Source: Stenogyne calaminthoides
Lineage: Eukaryota; Streptophyta; Magnoliopsida; Lamiales; Lamiaceae
Direction of reading: 5' to 3'
Assembly (NCBI GenBank): GCA_037126765.1
Contig: JBBCBC010000031.1
Location: 9,681,638-9,745,637 of the forward strand
DNA length: 64,000 nucleotides
The notes beneath the pieces were generated by a model, which made no database searches, was not told the DNA's origin, and saw nothing but the letters and a program-made list of their open reading frames with translations. Positions within the stretch are counted from its first letter, which is position 1; every line of letters starts with the position of its first letter. Positions 48,327 to 60,437 of this stretch are shown piece by piece. The translations under genes were made by a program, and so were the position numbers.

Positions 48327-50022
48327 TGTTGGGGATAACGGGGTGCCCGGATCTATTCGAGGTGATTATTTAAATACATATTTAAATTAAACAGTTAATT
48401 ACTAGCATGAATTAATCCTAAGTTAATTCAACATAATAATAAACAACATGCGTACACATAATTCACGTAAATCCTAAACATGCGGAACTAGGAGTTACGG
48501 AATTACTAACCTCTTGAAGAATCAAACGGATGAATCAACCCAAGAGCCTTCCCAAATATATCCCCAAAGTCCACGAACGTTATCCGGTGGGAAGATTTCA
48601 ACGAACGATTTTAATGGGAGTGAAATAAAATATTTTGCTACCACCTTTGTGGATTTCTAATATTTCCAACACATGGAATTGCACTTGGGAATGAAGAGCT
48701 CATCCCCTATAAATAGGGAGGAGGGGGGGGACGAAAATTAGGGTTGGAAAATAAGGAAGAAAATCTTTTCTTGGTCTCCAAGAAATCTTGAATATATCTC
48801 CTATATTCTTTTCTCCTTAATTAAATTTTCCATAAAAATCTCCTTCCCTCTTCTACCTTGATATTTTTGAATTTTTACACTAATAAAGGAGTCAAGATTT
48901 GACTTCTTGAATTTATGGGATAATTAATAATTATCTCTTTCCATAAAATATCTACAAGAAAATCAAGACAATCTTTTCTTCCTTTTATAGACAAAATTTT
49001 CAAAAATAATAGCTTGGAAATTTGGCAAGAATATTTTCTTCTCTCTCTCATTAATTGGACTTTATTTTGGGCTATTTGAGGGGCCTTTAGGAGAATTAAT
49101 ATTGGACCTCCAATGAATTTATGAAAATTTATAATATTTTGGGCCAAATATTATTCAAGTCCATTAATATTAATTTACTCCACTATAAAATTAATATTGA
49201 ACTATCCATCTTAACCCATATTACGATTTCACATATAACATGGCTCCCGGTCATTATTTCCCGCGTTTAAGATTATCTTAGTCCATTAATTAATTAAGCC
49301 CATTTGAACAAGCTTTATATTAATTAATATCTTTGTCCTTGGAGTAAAGACAACTCAGCGTTATTATCCAAAATGGGAAATAAATTTCCACTTGCAAGAT
49401 TTGACATGATAAAGGATATGAGTTCACCAAGGGGACAAATCAAGCAAGAGGCGTCTTTGCGGCGATTCTCCGTATTAAATGTAAAGAATCGTCATGTAAT
49501 TAATAATATTGCTCAAGATATAAGGTATCAAATCGCATTGACTCTCTTCCCATCATAAGTCAAAGCAATAGTTATTAATTTCACACGATCCTATTTAAGG
49601 GGCGAGAGATTAAGAAACAACGCACCATCGAGGTCTAATTCTTTTATATTGAAGACAGAAGAATTTGTCCTCCTGTGGGTCCTCATTCAGTAGCACCTAA
49701 ATGCGCTTAGTGCGATCCTTGGTCAAGACGGACTAATCTGGGTCTCACACTTCAACCGATTCATGATGGTTCGTTCATTTCCATCTGGGTTGTGAATTTG
49801 TACTTAATTACGAGGGTCATTAATTTGATCTTGGTGATCGGGTATCACCAAATTAACTACAACGTATCGTCTTCGTCTTATCGAACGGGTTTGAAATAAA
49901 CATATATAACATTCATTCATATTTAATGCAATAAATGATTAAATGATTTATTTCATAAATAAATAAGAAACTTGGTTTGGTTATACAAAAAAAAGCATAC
50001 TTTTTCAAAGATAACCCCAACA
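48327..50022 (+). mobile_element. Solo LTR A (1.7 kb) in the Tekay element, 5-bp TSD
   Basis: Starts TGTTGGGGATAAC and ends GATAACCCCAACA, flanked by the exact 5-bp duplication ataag (48322-48326, 50023-50027). TG/CA ends with short inverted termini plus a 5-bp TSD identify an LTR. TATA box tataaata is at 48718-48725. No internal domain or second LTR lies next to it, so it is a solo LTR. The lineage is unknown; TGTTGGG ends are common in plant copia elements. Confidence 0.88.
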
Positions 50023-50979
50023 ATAAGGTGTTCGGAAAGGGAAATAGATTTCGAAACGATGGATGGCCAACGTTTCACCTTTCAGGGAATGAAGACCAAG
50101 ACTGGAGTGAGGGTACTCTCCGCAATGCAAGCTGCCAAACTACTACAAAGGGGGAATTGTCAGGGATACCTAGTCAACCTCTCCACAACGACACTAATTT
50201 GTGAGAATCGTAAACGACTATCCCGACGTATTCCCTAAAGAACTGTCTGAATTACCCCCAGATCGCCAAGTAGAATTCACAATTGACTTGACACCGGTCT
50301 TTGCACTCCAGTGTCAAAGGCGCCCGTCTGAGAATGGCACCCAAGGAGTTACAAGAATTAAAGGAGCAACTACAGGAACTGATGGATAAGAAGTATATCC
50401 GTCCGAGCATATCGCCTTGAGGAGCACCTGTACTCTTTGTGAAGAAGAAAGATGGATCACTCAGAATGTGTATCGATTACAGAGGGTTAAACCAGTTAAC
50501 CATCAAGAACAAGTATCCTCTCCCCAGAATTGAGGACTTATTCGACTAACTGAAACATGCGTCAGCATTTTCAAAGATCGATCTAAGATCGAGCTATCAC
50601 CAACTGAAAGTCAAGGGAAGTGATATTCAAAAGACGGTTTTCAGAACATGGTATGAACACTATGAGTTCACAGTGATGCCTTTCGGAGTGAAAAATGCAC
50701 CCGTAGTTTTCATGGATTTGATGAACCGAGTATTCCACCAATACTTAGACAAATTTGTCATTGTATTCATCGATGATATACTGATTTACTCAAAGGATAG
50801 AACACATCATGAAGTGCATCTCAGGACTGTTTTGGAGACGCTGAGACGTGAAAAATTACACGCCAAGTTCAGCAAGTGCGAATTCTGGATTGACCGAGTG
50901 ATGTTCCTAGGTCACATAATCTCGGCAAAGGGAATTGAAATGGATCCTGTAAAGTTGGAAGCCATAGTAGACTGGAGGG
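50023..50979 (+). pseudogene. Tekay reverse transcriptase, first part
   Basis: After a broken linker the frame reads DYPDVFPKELSELPPDRQVE, then GSLRMCIDYRGLNQLTIKNK and YPLPRIEDLF, followed by a stop. Next come MPFGVKNAPVVFMDLMNRVF and FVIVFIDDILIYSKDR, with the catalytic FIDD at 50766-50777, and CEFWIDRVMFLGHIISAKGI. It is broken at 50980 by solo LTR B. The stops include TGA and TAA within conserved motifs. Confidence 0.9.
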
Positions 50980-52681
50980 TGTTGGGTTATACTGAAAAGT
51001 ATATTTTTACTTTGTATAACCAAACTGAAGTTTCTTATTTATTTACTGAAATAAAATATTTAATCATTGTTGCATTAAATATGAATGAATGTTATATATG
51101 TTTATTGCAAACCCGTTCAATAAGACAGTACGTATTACGTTGTAGTTAATTTGGTGATACCCGATCACTGAAGATCAAATTAACAGCCCTCGTAATTAAG
51201 TACAAATTCACAACCCAGATGGAAATGAACGAACCATCATGAACGGTTGAAGCGTGAGACCCATATTGGTCTGTCTTGACCAAGGGATCACACTAGCAAG
51301 ATATAGGTCTTGTTGAATGAGGACTCCACTGAGGAGGACAAATTCTTGATGATGAATATACAAGAATTAGACCTCAATGGTGCGTTGTTTTTAATCTCCG
51401 TCCCCTTAAATAAGATCGTGTGAAATTAATAAATATTGCTTTGATCGATGATGGGAAGAGAGTCAATGTGATTCGATACCTTATATCTTGGGCAATATTA
51501 TTAATTACATGACGATTCTTCGACATTTAATACGGAGAATCGCGCAAGAAATACGTCCTTTGCTTGATTTGTCCCCTTGGTGGGCTCATATCCTTTATCA
51601 TGCCAAATCTTGTAAGTGGAAATTTATTTTCGGCATGGATAATAATGTTGAGCTGTCTTTACTCCAAGGACAAAGATATTAATTAATATAAAGCTTGTTC
51701 AGTAGCTTAATTAATTAATGGAATAAGATAATCTTAAAAGCGGGAAATAATGACCGGGAGCCATGTTACATGTGAAATCGTAATATGGGTTAAGATGGAT
51801 AGTTCAATATTAATTTTATAGTGGAGTAAATTAATATTAATGGACTTGAATAATATTTGGCCCAAAATATTATAGCTTCATAGTCCATTGGAGGTCCAAT
51901 CTTAACTCTCCTAAAGACCCCTCAAATAGCCCAAAATAAAGTCCAATTAATGAGAAAGAGAAGAAAACATTCTTGCCTAATTTCCAAGAGTAATTTTCGA
52001 AAACTTTGTCTATTAAAGGAAGAAAAGATTGTCTTGATTTTCTTGTAGATATTTTATGGAAAGAGATAATTATTGTAAGAATACATAATTATCACATAAA
52101 TTCAAGAAGTCAAATCTTGACTCCTTTATTAGTGTAATTTTTGAAAATATAGGTAGAAGAGGGGAAGGAGATTTTTATGGAAAATTTAATTAAGGAGAAA
52201 AGAATATAGGAGATATATTCAAGATTTCTTGGAGACCAAGAAAAGATTTTCTTCCTAAATTTTAACCCTAATTTTCGTCCCCCCCTCCTCCCTATTTATA
52301 GGGGATGAGCTCTTCATTCCCAAGTGCAATTCCATGTGTTGGAAATATTAGAAATCCACAAATGTGGTAGCAAAATATTTTATTTCTCTCCCATTAAAAT
52401 CGTTCGTTGAAATCTTCCCACCGGATAACGTTCGTGGACTTTGGGGATATATTTGGGAAGACTCTTGGGTTGATTCATCCGTTTGATTCTTCAAGAGGTT
52501 AGTAATTCTGTAACTCCTAGTTCCGCATGTTTAGGATTTACGTGAATTATGTGTACGCATGTTGTTTATTATTATGTTGAATTAACTTAGGATTAATTCA
52601 TGCTAGTAATTAACTGTTTAATTTAAATATGTATTTAAATAATCACCTCGAATAGATCCGGGCATCTAGTTATCCCCAACA
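50980..52681 (-). mobile_element. Solo LTR B (1.7 kb), opposite orientation, 5-bp TSD
   Basis: Starts TGTTGGGTTATACTG and ends GTTATCCCCAACA, flanked by the exact duplication gaggg (50975-50979, 52682-52686). It is the reverse complement of solo LTR A over its whole length with scattered differences; the TATA box lies at 52300-52293 on the minus strand. Length is 1702 bp versus 1696 bp in A. Confidence 0.88.
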
Positions 52682-53270
52682 GAGGGCCCCAACGAATGTC
52701 AACGAAATAAGAAGTTTCCTGGCAGGATACTACCGGAGATTCATCCAGGATTTCTCACGCATTGTGAAATCGCTGACACACTTGACCAAGAAGAATGAAA
52801 AGTTTGTCTGGATGTCTACATGTGAGGAATGTTTTCAAGAACTGAAAAAGAGGTTAACCTCCTCATCGATACTGACTATTCCCGACGGGTCGGAAGGATT
52901 CGTGATCTACACCTACGCATTCTTATCAGGATTGGGCTGTGTCCTTATGCAGAATGGGAAGGTCATTGCGTACGCATCCCGCCAACTAAAGACGCACAAA
53001 TAGAACTATCCTACGCATGACTTGGAGTTAGCAGCCGTTGTTCACGCTCTGAAGATATGGAGACACTACCTGTATGGTGGAAAGTGTGAAATATACACAG
53101 ACCACAAGAGCCTGAAGTACTTCTTTACGCAAAAAGAATTGAACATGCGACATAGAAGATGGCTTGAACTGATGAAAGACTATGATTGCACTATCCATTA
53201 TCACCCTGAGAAAGCGAACGTCGTGGCTGACGCACTGAGCAGAAAGGGAAGTGCGACACTCAGTGACATG
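52682..53270 (+). pseudogene. Tekay RT C-terminus and RNase H
   Basis: Resumes with GYYRRFIQDFSRIVKSLTHL and CEECFQELKKRLTSSSILTI, then the RNase H motifs IVYTY-like FVIYTYAFLSGLGCVL, ASRQLKTHK (stop), and YTDHKSLKYFFTQKELNMRH. It ends HYHPEKANVVADALSRKG, the usual boundary before integrase. One stop (TAG) interrupts it near 53001. Confidence 0.9.
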
Positions 53271-54808
53271 CCCACTGAGCAAGAATCACTACTCAAAGAT
53301 TTTTCCCAATTAAAATTAGAATTCTCCAACCATTGCTGTGCAAACGCGACAATAGCTGCACTCACAGTGCAACCAACGATGCGAGAAAGAATCAAAGAAG
53401 CACAGGAGAGTGATAAATTCCTCGAGAAAATGAAGGAACGAGCAAAGAAAGGAACCATTCAAGGTTTCGTCGTGTGTCCTGATGGAACTTTGATGTTCAG
53501 GAATAGGGTCTGTGTGCCGAAGACAGATCAACTAACGAATGAGTTATTAAGAGAAGCCCACAATACCCATTACACCCTGGAGAGACAATGATGTACCGGG
53601 AACTACGGGAGAACTTTTGGTGGAGAGGAATGAAAAGATCAATAGCTCATTTCGTGAGAAAATGCTTGACTTGTCAGCAGGTTAAAGCAGATCACCAACG
53701 ACCATCAGGACTACTGAATCCGCTGGAGATACCGGAATGGAAATGGGAGAACATCGCTATGGATTTTATCACGGGTTTTCCCAAGACAATTAAAAATCAC
53801 GATGCTATCTGGGTTGTGATAGACAGACTCACAAAGTCAACCCATTTCATTCCTATCCGTATGACCTACTCAATGGATAAGCTTGCACAATTGTACATAG
53901 CAGAAGTAGTCCGACTGCATGGCGTACCAGTCTCAATTGTTTCAGATAGAGACCCCCGTTTCACCTCAAATTTCTGAAAAAGCTTACAACAAGCTTTGGG
54001 GACTAAGTTGAACTTCAGCACTGCATATCATCCTCAGACAGATGGTCAGTCAGAAAGGACAATACAAACTTTGGAGGATATGTTGAGGGCTTGCACCCTG
54101 GATATTGAAGGAAGTTGGGAAGCGAATCTCCCTCTAGTGGAATTTGCTTACAACAACAGTTATCAAGCTACAATACAAATGTCACCGTTCGAGGCACTTT
54201 ATGGAAAAATGTGCAGGTCGCCTATCTGTTGGGACGAAGTCGGAGTCTGAAAAATCTTAGGACCCGAACTTGTGGAGAAATCTATGGAGATCATCTCCCG
54301 GATCAGAGAAAGAATAAAGATAGCCCAGGACCGTCAGAAGTCCTACGCCGACACGCGAAGAAAAGATCTACACTTTGAAGTCGGTGATAAGGTGTTCTTA
54401 AGAGTCGCACCAATGAAGGGACTAATTCGTTTTGGCAAGAGAGGTAAGCTAAAACCTCGCTTCGTAAGACCCTTCGACATTTTGGATAGAGTCGGAGACA
54501 TAGCCTACTGAGTAGCCCTACCGCCAGAGTTATCGCAAGTACATAACGTATTTCATGTGTCTACACTTAGGAAATACCTAAGCGACCCAGATCACGTTGT
54601 CGATTTCAAAGACCTAAGTTTGAGTCGCGATTTGACTTACGAAGAAGTATCGACGACTATTTTGGGGAGAAAAGTCCACATTCTAAGAAACCGAAAAGTA
54701 CCTCTAGTACTAGTACAGTGGAGCAGACATGGAAAGGAGGGAGCCACTTGGGAAAGAGAGGATGAGATCCTGGCTAAGTACCCCAATGCCTTCGGGATAA
54801 GTAAGTAA
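53271..54808 (+). pseudogene. Tekay integrase with C-terminal chromodomain
   Basis: The HHCC zinc finger ends in HFVRKCLTCQQVKADHQRPS. The core has WKWENIAMDFITGFPKTIKN (first Asp), VSIVSDRDPRFTSNF (second Asp) then TGA, and AYHPQTDGQSERTIQTLEDM (Glu). The GPY/F-type end reads RFVRPFDILDRVGDIAY, then TGA. The last part (54557-54808) holds DLTYEEVSTTILGRKVHILR and VLVQWSRHGKEGATWEREDE, a chromodomain. Chromodomains are thought to guide integration to specific chromatin. The three in-frame TGA codons at about 53976, 54248 and 54509 could be point mutations. Confidence 0.92.
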
Positions 54809-54831
54809 ATTTTGAGGACGAAATTTCTTTT

Positions 54832-54844
54832 AAGGGGTGTAGGA
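54832..54844 (+). other. Polypurine tract of the Tekay element
   Basis: gaggacgaaatttcttttaa then ggggtgtagga precedes the 3' LTR; this ending is conserved in Tekay/Del elements. Confidence 0.7.
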
Positions 54845-55548
54845 TGTAGGAACCCGAATCCATTTAGGACTTATTTGTTTATTTTTTCTAATGTGTATAA
54901 ATGTTATACTTGTTTTTAAAAATATATGTACAAATTTCTAAATTTTTCAGGTGACAGATGAGCTTTTCGAGCCGAAAAACCCTACTAGCACTTTTGGATT
55001 TTTATCCGTAAAACAGACCGGTTAATAATGTTAAAAATTTAAAGAATTCAAAATGAGAAAGGAGAACTTCAAATGGAATCCTAAAAATCGTGCGAGTTTA
55101 ACGGTACGTTTAAAATATTTTTCGGAACAAAAAACCCAACCGAAAAATACAGAAAATACACCGACGGAATCCAAATCGCTTCTAGAATCAAGGCTACCAT
55201 AATTGGCAGCCCAAAATCTGCAATGAATCCCCCATTTTCGTCCAAAAACCTGCAAGGCAATCAACCAAAACCATAAAGTAGGATTTCCCCATTTAATGGG
55301 AACACTATTAGAGCCATGCTTCCTATGTGACATGTTACTAACCCCCATCATTACATTCCTCCCCTTTCTTACCACCTTGGCCGACCCCCCCCCTTTTCTC
55401 TATATATATACCCCTTCTCCCCATTCCAAGTTTGGTCTTGACATTTTTGATCCACAAGAAGAAAACACATTGAGGAAAATGGAGAGAGTTGGGAGAGTTT
55501 GAAGGAAGAAGGAGCTTTCCCCTCTTTTCTTGCTCTTGGCCGATCATC
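54845..55548 (+). repeat. Truncated 3' LTR of the Tekay element
   Basis: 704 bp aligning with the first about 698 bp of the 5' LTR (41557-42254). Similarity stops abruptly after cgatcatc; the rest of the LTR is absent. The tract cccccccccttttc and the TATA region are shared. Confidence 0.9.
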
Positions 55549-56340
55549 TATATTTGGTGCTAATTAAGCTAATATATAAATTAATGTTATTCATTAGGCT
55601 AATATGTAAATTTTTGTTCTGCCTTGTTTATGTGTAGGCCTCATGCATTTCATCATGATACTCCAAGAAAGAAGGGTAACACGAAGAAAAAAGAATGAGA
55701 TGGGATTAGTTGAAAGTTTGTGGCAATTTTGTTTGAAGAATGCATTATAATTTTAAAATTTGTTGATATTGATCAAAAGTGAAATTACGAATTTACAAAA
55801 ATATTAATATTTGTGATTGTATTTGTGATATTGTAAACATTGATTTTATCAAATCATTTACTTATTTAATTCGTTAGATTTGAGTGAGTACATTTTAATG
55901 TCACAAATATAATTCTTGGTATGATGAATCCTGATTATTAATACCACATGAATATGATCACTATTAATACTACATGTTAGTTCACAATTAAAAAAAATGA
56001 GGCTTTTATGTTTTGGATACAAAGGAATTAAAAAAAAACTAGGCTTTTATGTTTTGGATACAAAGGGTAAAATCGGATATTTCGGGAAAATCTCATTTTT
56101 ATATATAAAATATATTTAATTTAAAATATATGATACAATAATATATTTAATTTAAAATATATGTATAAAAATATATTTAATTTAAAATATATGTATAAAA
56201 ATATATTTAATTTAAAACATATGTATAAAACATATGGACAAATGTTTTTGATTCTAGACTAAGCACAATTAATAGCAAACAAGAAAATAAACAACTAACA
56301 ACTAACTTCAAAGAAGTGCAAATAAGAGAGGTATGCTTTG
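55549..56340. repeat. AT-rich intergenic region with tandem repeats
   Basis: No gene. A 42-bp unit with aggcttttatgttttggata occurs twice at about 55988-56068. A run of about 33-bp units, atatatttaatttaaaatat, repeats four or five times at 56105-56225. Confidence 0.7.
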
Positions 56341-56382
56341 GATATTTTCCACTTAATGATACTAAGGGTATTGTTTATGTCT

Positions 56383-56534
56383 TTCTATTTGGATGTCTAA
56401 GGGCAAATTACTCAAGATTCTCAATGAATTCAATAGGGTAAATGCTATGAAGAGAATGTTTCTATTTGGATGTCTAAGGACAAATTACTCAAGATTCTCA
56501 ATGAATTCAATAGAGTAAATGCTATGAAGAGAAA
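56383..56534. repeat. 77-bp tandem duplication
   Basis: ttctatttggatgtctaagg begins at 56383 and again at 56460. The two 77-bp units differ at only a few positions (ggg/gga, ggg/aga), so the duplication is recent. Confidence 0.85.
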
Positions 56535-57837
56535 CCGTTTTCCTTCGGGTAATATAGCCTTGCAATAAGGTGTCCCCACTTAGTACTAAGGTCACTCCCT
56601 AATCCTCCACTTAATTCAAACCTAAGTCCAAATTAAACGTCTAAATATGGGAGTTCTAACACTAAGTACCATCTCTCGAATGGATAGATAGTGTAATTAA
56701 CGCATTCAATCAATTTTCAACCCTCAAATATGCATTTGGTCATGCATAAGCAACTCTCGTTTATAACAAGCATAATCTCACACATAGTCTAATAGAAGAA
56801 AATCAATTAAAACACAATAAAGCCCATAAGTAGAAGCATCATCCAAATAGAAAAATAAATTAGACAATAAACAAATATCAACTCAATATTCACATGGTTT
56901 CAAATACCCAAAACATAAAATGATTAGCCCATGAATTTTAGAACAAAACACATGACTAAAATTGTTTCATACTCCATAAATAATGAAATAAAAGCTAAAT
57001 AAAGAGAGAAAATGATAGAATTCACTTAATGGGGGTGATTACAACTTGAATGGACCATAAAACTCTCTAGACTTGCAAGAAAATAAAGAAATTTAAGAAC
57101 ACCTAAAACTATGTGAAAGTGTGTGAGAAAAGCTCCCCAATGGTGGAATGAGAAGTGGCTGAATGGAATCCCCCGTGCCCTAAAATCTGCTACTGTTGTT
57201 TTGACATATTTTTTTTAAAATCGCTGAAAATGAATACCCATTTATCTCCTCAAATGCGTCTTTTCTCATGGCGCTGGAAACGTGCTTTTAGCATTAGTGA
57301 AAATGTGGTCCCAGCATTAGCAATTGCATCATTGTTTTGCTACTGTTGCGGCAGCTTGCTTTCAATTCTTTTTGGTCAACCCTCCTTACTCGGTCAAGTC
57401 TTGTAGGCTGAGTATATGGAATTAATCAATCATGGGCCAGCTTTTTTCGAATTTGGGCCACAATCTGGGCTGCAATTTCTCATTTTCGCGAACCGGGCCG
57501 AGTGTTTATTTCCTGCTGCGCGCCGTTTTTGTTTCGCTCATAACTCGTGTTCCCAAACTCCGATTGAGTTGATTCTTTTTATGTTGCAACCGTCTTTTCG
57601 AGGAGCTTCATGTGGTTCAACCCTCTTCTCAAATAACCTTCTGGATCAAAACAATTTTTTACTTCAATTCTTGCTCGTTTTTCATCAATTTCCTACAAAA
57701 TCAACAAGTCATATCATTTCTCATCTCAAGTGCAATTAAGTCAAATTAATGTAGAAAAATGCATGAAATCCTATCAAATTTGAGCAATTAAACAAAAAAT
57801 TTCAAGCAATTCTCACACCAATCACCTCACTACCCCA
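56535..57837. other. Unclassified region, no supported gene
   Basis: The first half is AT-rich. From 57155 to 57740 the base composition is more balanced and two short ORFs (83 and 107 codons) are open on plus, but neither resembles a known protein. The style (atgggccagc, aaatttgggccaca) suggests an internal, non-coding part of an old retroelement; this is inference. Confidence 0.35.
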
Positions 57838-58320
57838 CGAACCCATCTCGCTCACCTTCGCTTCTTTTTTATCACCCAGTCTAAAAAGCCTATTAAAACT
57901 CTCACACAGAGGTGACTCCCCCGCCCAAACATCAAACCAAAACTCCTTATTCTCCTAGTTTCCCACTACCCTTTTCATCTCCGATTTCATCCCTTCCCCT
58001 CCAACTCCCTCATACAAATCCCAAATATCTCTCCATCATCCCGACGTGTTCCCCTATCTCCCTCTACCCTCTCGGAACCTACTCAATCTCCACCCAAAAG
58101 AATCCAACCCACCATATTTAGATCTAGTAACTATCACCCATAGTCTGTCTATTAGGTTCATTGAATAATCTCCAAATCCACTTCTTCACTAATGCCCTAT
58201 TGAAGCAGCTCAAATTTCTAATCCCTAGACACCCATTGAATTTGCCTTTACAAACTTCACCCCACCTGACCCAATAAGTTTTATTTTTAAGCTCAACCCC
58301 CCTTGTGATTTAAGTTATAA
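57838..58320 (-). mobile_element. LINE ORF2 fragment (post-RT region)
   Basis: Minus-strand translation reads TYWVRWGEVCKGKFNGCLGI and RNLSCFNRALVKKWIWRLFN, the conserved stretch after the RT domain of plant LINEs, then degenerate sequence. Ends near 57838 with RLFRLGDKKEAKVSEMGSWG, which is repeated at 59662-59740. Confidence 0.85.
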
Positions 58321-58809
58321 TGTCCGGGGAGATAATTGATCATATTGAAATATGTGATAGTAGATTTATAAGAGTTATAGTGATGATTCCGTAAAATTGA
58401 ATATTTAAAATATTGAATTAAAATCAAATTTAATTAATAATTGGTTGGGATATTAAATTGAAACTAATACTAGGAAATTTTAATAGTGTAACTGATACAA
58501 AAAAATTTACATATTGCAAATTCATAGTAACTCTATTTTAAAACTCAAAACAGACATCACCTAATTCAACATAATAGTTGTAGACAAAAACTTTTGTCAA
58601 CAAAGTTTATGGGAATTTTGTCAACAAATGAGAATTATTTTTTTCGAATTTCACTACTATCCATATAAAAATGTCATTATTTAAACAATAAAATTTAGTA
58701 TACACGGATGTGACACTCGAAAGATAAAGTTCACGTAAATCCAAAAGACCTACTCATAATTGAATTTGATCTAAAGTTTAAAATGGGGCTGACACTTTTT
58801 TTTTGAACA
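58321..58809. other. Intergenic, AT-rich, nothing recognised
   Basis: Many stops in all frames, no bounded repeat seen. Confidence 0.45.
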
Positions 58810-59740
58810 ACCAAAGAAAATTATATTATGTAAGAAATAGGGTAGAAGGGGTATACCCGCCCTTACAAAATGAAGAGGACTAAAGATACGACGTCCCGAG
58901 AGATACTAAATATAAAAAAACTGCTCCTATTACATTAATGTGCTAATTTCTTTAAGAAAATTATTACGCCAATTCAAATACTGAATATTACTTTCTTTTG
59001 GATTTTTTGTCACTATCCACGATCAAGATCTTGTGTTGATTTACTTCGATAATTTCCTTGTGTCCGGTTCCACTTGTTCGAACAACTTTTTATTTTTAAC
59101 TTTCCAAATAAACCAAACCGTACCAATACATATAGTCGAAGAAATGTTACCTTGGGAAGAAAGATCGAAGTTAGCTCCGTGTTGAAGAAAATTGACAAAT
59201 GGGTCCCTGTGCATAACTATATTAATTCTCATCCACTTGTGAATGTTGTTCCAAATTTTTGAAGAGAAGCTGCAGCTGAAGATTAAGTGTGAAAATTCCT
59301 TTTCTTTTTCCCCACAAAGAATGCGAAGAGGATCGTCGTTTGTTGGAATGATAGATCTCTTCATCAAGTTATCTTTGGTAGGCAATTGTTGTTTCAACAT
59401 CCTCCAAACGATAGCCTGAAATCTTTTAGGAGCAAAGCTGCCCCAAAGAGATTTATATAAAGGCTGATTTTTTTATATTGTCGATGATTTCCTCTTTCAG
59501 CTCGAACATGTGCATGTATGCCTTTTTGGTGAAAAAATGTCCTTATTAGTAGGAATCCAGCTCCAAACATCTTCCTTCGAATTTTAGACAAAGTAACAGA
59601 TTATTAAGCCTTGACTCATCTCTTGCTCTCAAATCATGACTCCAACTTAGATTCCATGTCCATCCCTCACTACCCCATAAACCCATCTCGCTCACCTTCG
59701 CTTCTTTTTTATCACCCAGTCTAAAAAGCCTATTAAAACC
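58810..59740 (-). mobile_element. LINE 3' part with zf-RVT domain
   Basis: Minus strand. From the right: RLFRLGDKKEAKVSEMGLWG at the 59740 end, WTWNLSWSHDLRARDESRLN, then FGAALLLKDFRLSFGGC-type sequence, MLKQQLPTKDNLMKRSIIPT and the zinc-binding region LCGEKEKEFSHLIFSCSFSS, followed by KIWNNIHKWMRINIVM and GTVWFIWKVKNKKLFEQVEP. The 3' UTR runs to a T-rich run (poly(A) on the minus strand) at about 58799-58812. Frameshifts are present. Confidence 0.88.
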
Positions 59741-60437
59741 CAGTCTAATTTATTTAAAATATTTTTTAAATAATGTACGTGTGCCAAAATATTAGTAGAT
59801 GTAAATCGTCTGATCATTAGACAATCTAATGAATTTTTATTTTTGACAAGATATTTGAATATACAAATTAAGAGGAATATTTATTTATTTATTTATTAGC
59901 AGTATATTCTTGAAAATTGTAAAGCGTATGAACAATATGAAGAATTCTTTATACTTCTGGTTGAAATTTTTATTGAATTTATTGGTTATAAGTATTATAA
60001 TATAATTTATTTATCCATAATTACAAATTTAATTTAATTAAAGAACTAAAATGAATATTATCTTATCATGATTAATTTCTACACTATTAGTTTTTTAATG
60101 GATATTATTATTATTTTAATGGAAAAATATCGATTATTTACATTTCAAATAACTTGAATTTATTATGATACATTGAATTTTGGTGAAATTTTTTTTCTTT
60201 TTATTTTATTTATTATTCTGCTTTTTATGGTAGGACTTTTACTAACATTTGTCTAATCTTCTATGAAGAAGGAAAAAAAAAGTTGAAAACCTAAAAAAGT
60301 AATTTTCTTTCAGAATAATTGATTGATCTATACCATGTGCATGCTACCTTACTTATGTAAAAAACACTAGCCAACTTAGACCCTTTAATATATATACCGT
60401 GCTTCAATCCTTCCATTCGTTGTCTTAGAAAAATATA
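59741..60437. other. Intergenic, AT-rich, nothing recognised
   Basis: Mostly A/T with no open frames of note; a short tttatttatttatttatta tract near 59880. Confidence 0.45.

Larger units (their letters stand above)
41557..55548 (+). mobile_element. Tekay-type (chromovirus) Ty3/gypsy retrotransposon with nested insertions
   Basis: 5' LTR 41557-45285 begins TGTAGCAACCCGAATTC and ends GGGGCGTTACA. The 3' LTR starts at 54845 with TGTAGGAACCCGAATCC but is cut at 55548. The PBS matches initiator tRNA-Met. Order: extra ORF, gag, protease, RT, RNase H, integrase, chromodomain. It carries a hAT MITE in the 5' LTR and two 1.7-kb LTR-type insertions in pol. Several in-frame TGA codons and frameshifts show it is inactive. 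No TSD can be tested because the right end is lost. Confidence 0.93.

Noticed and set aside
57155..57739. Two adjacent plus-strand ORFs (83 and 107 codons) as a host gene.
   Set aside because: No recognisable domains, no splice pattern and no promoter; more likely a non-coding part of an old repeat.
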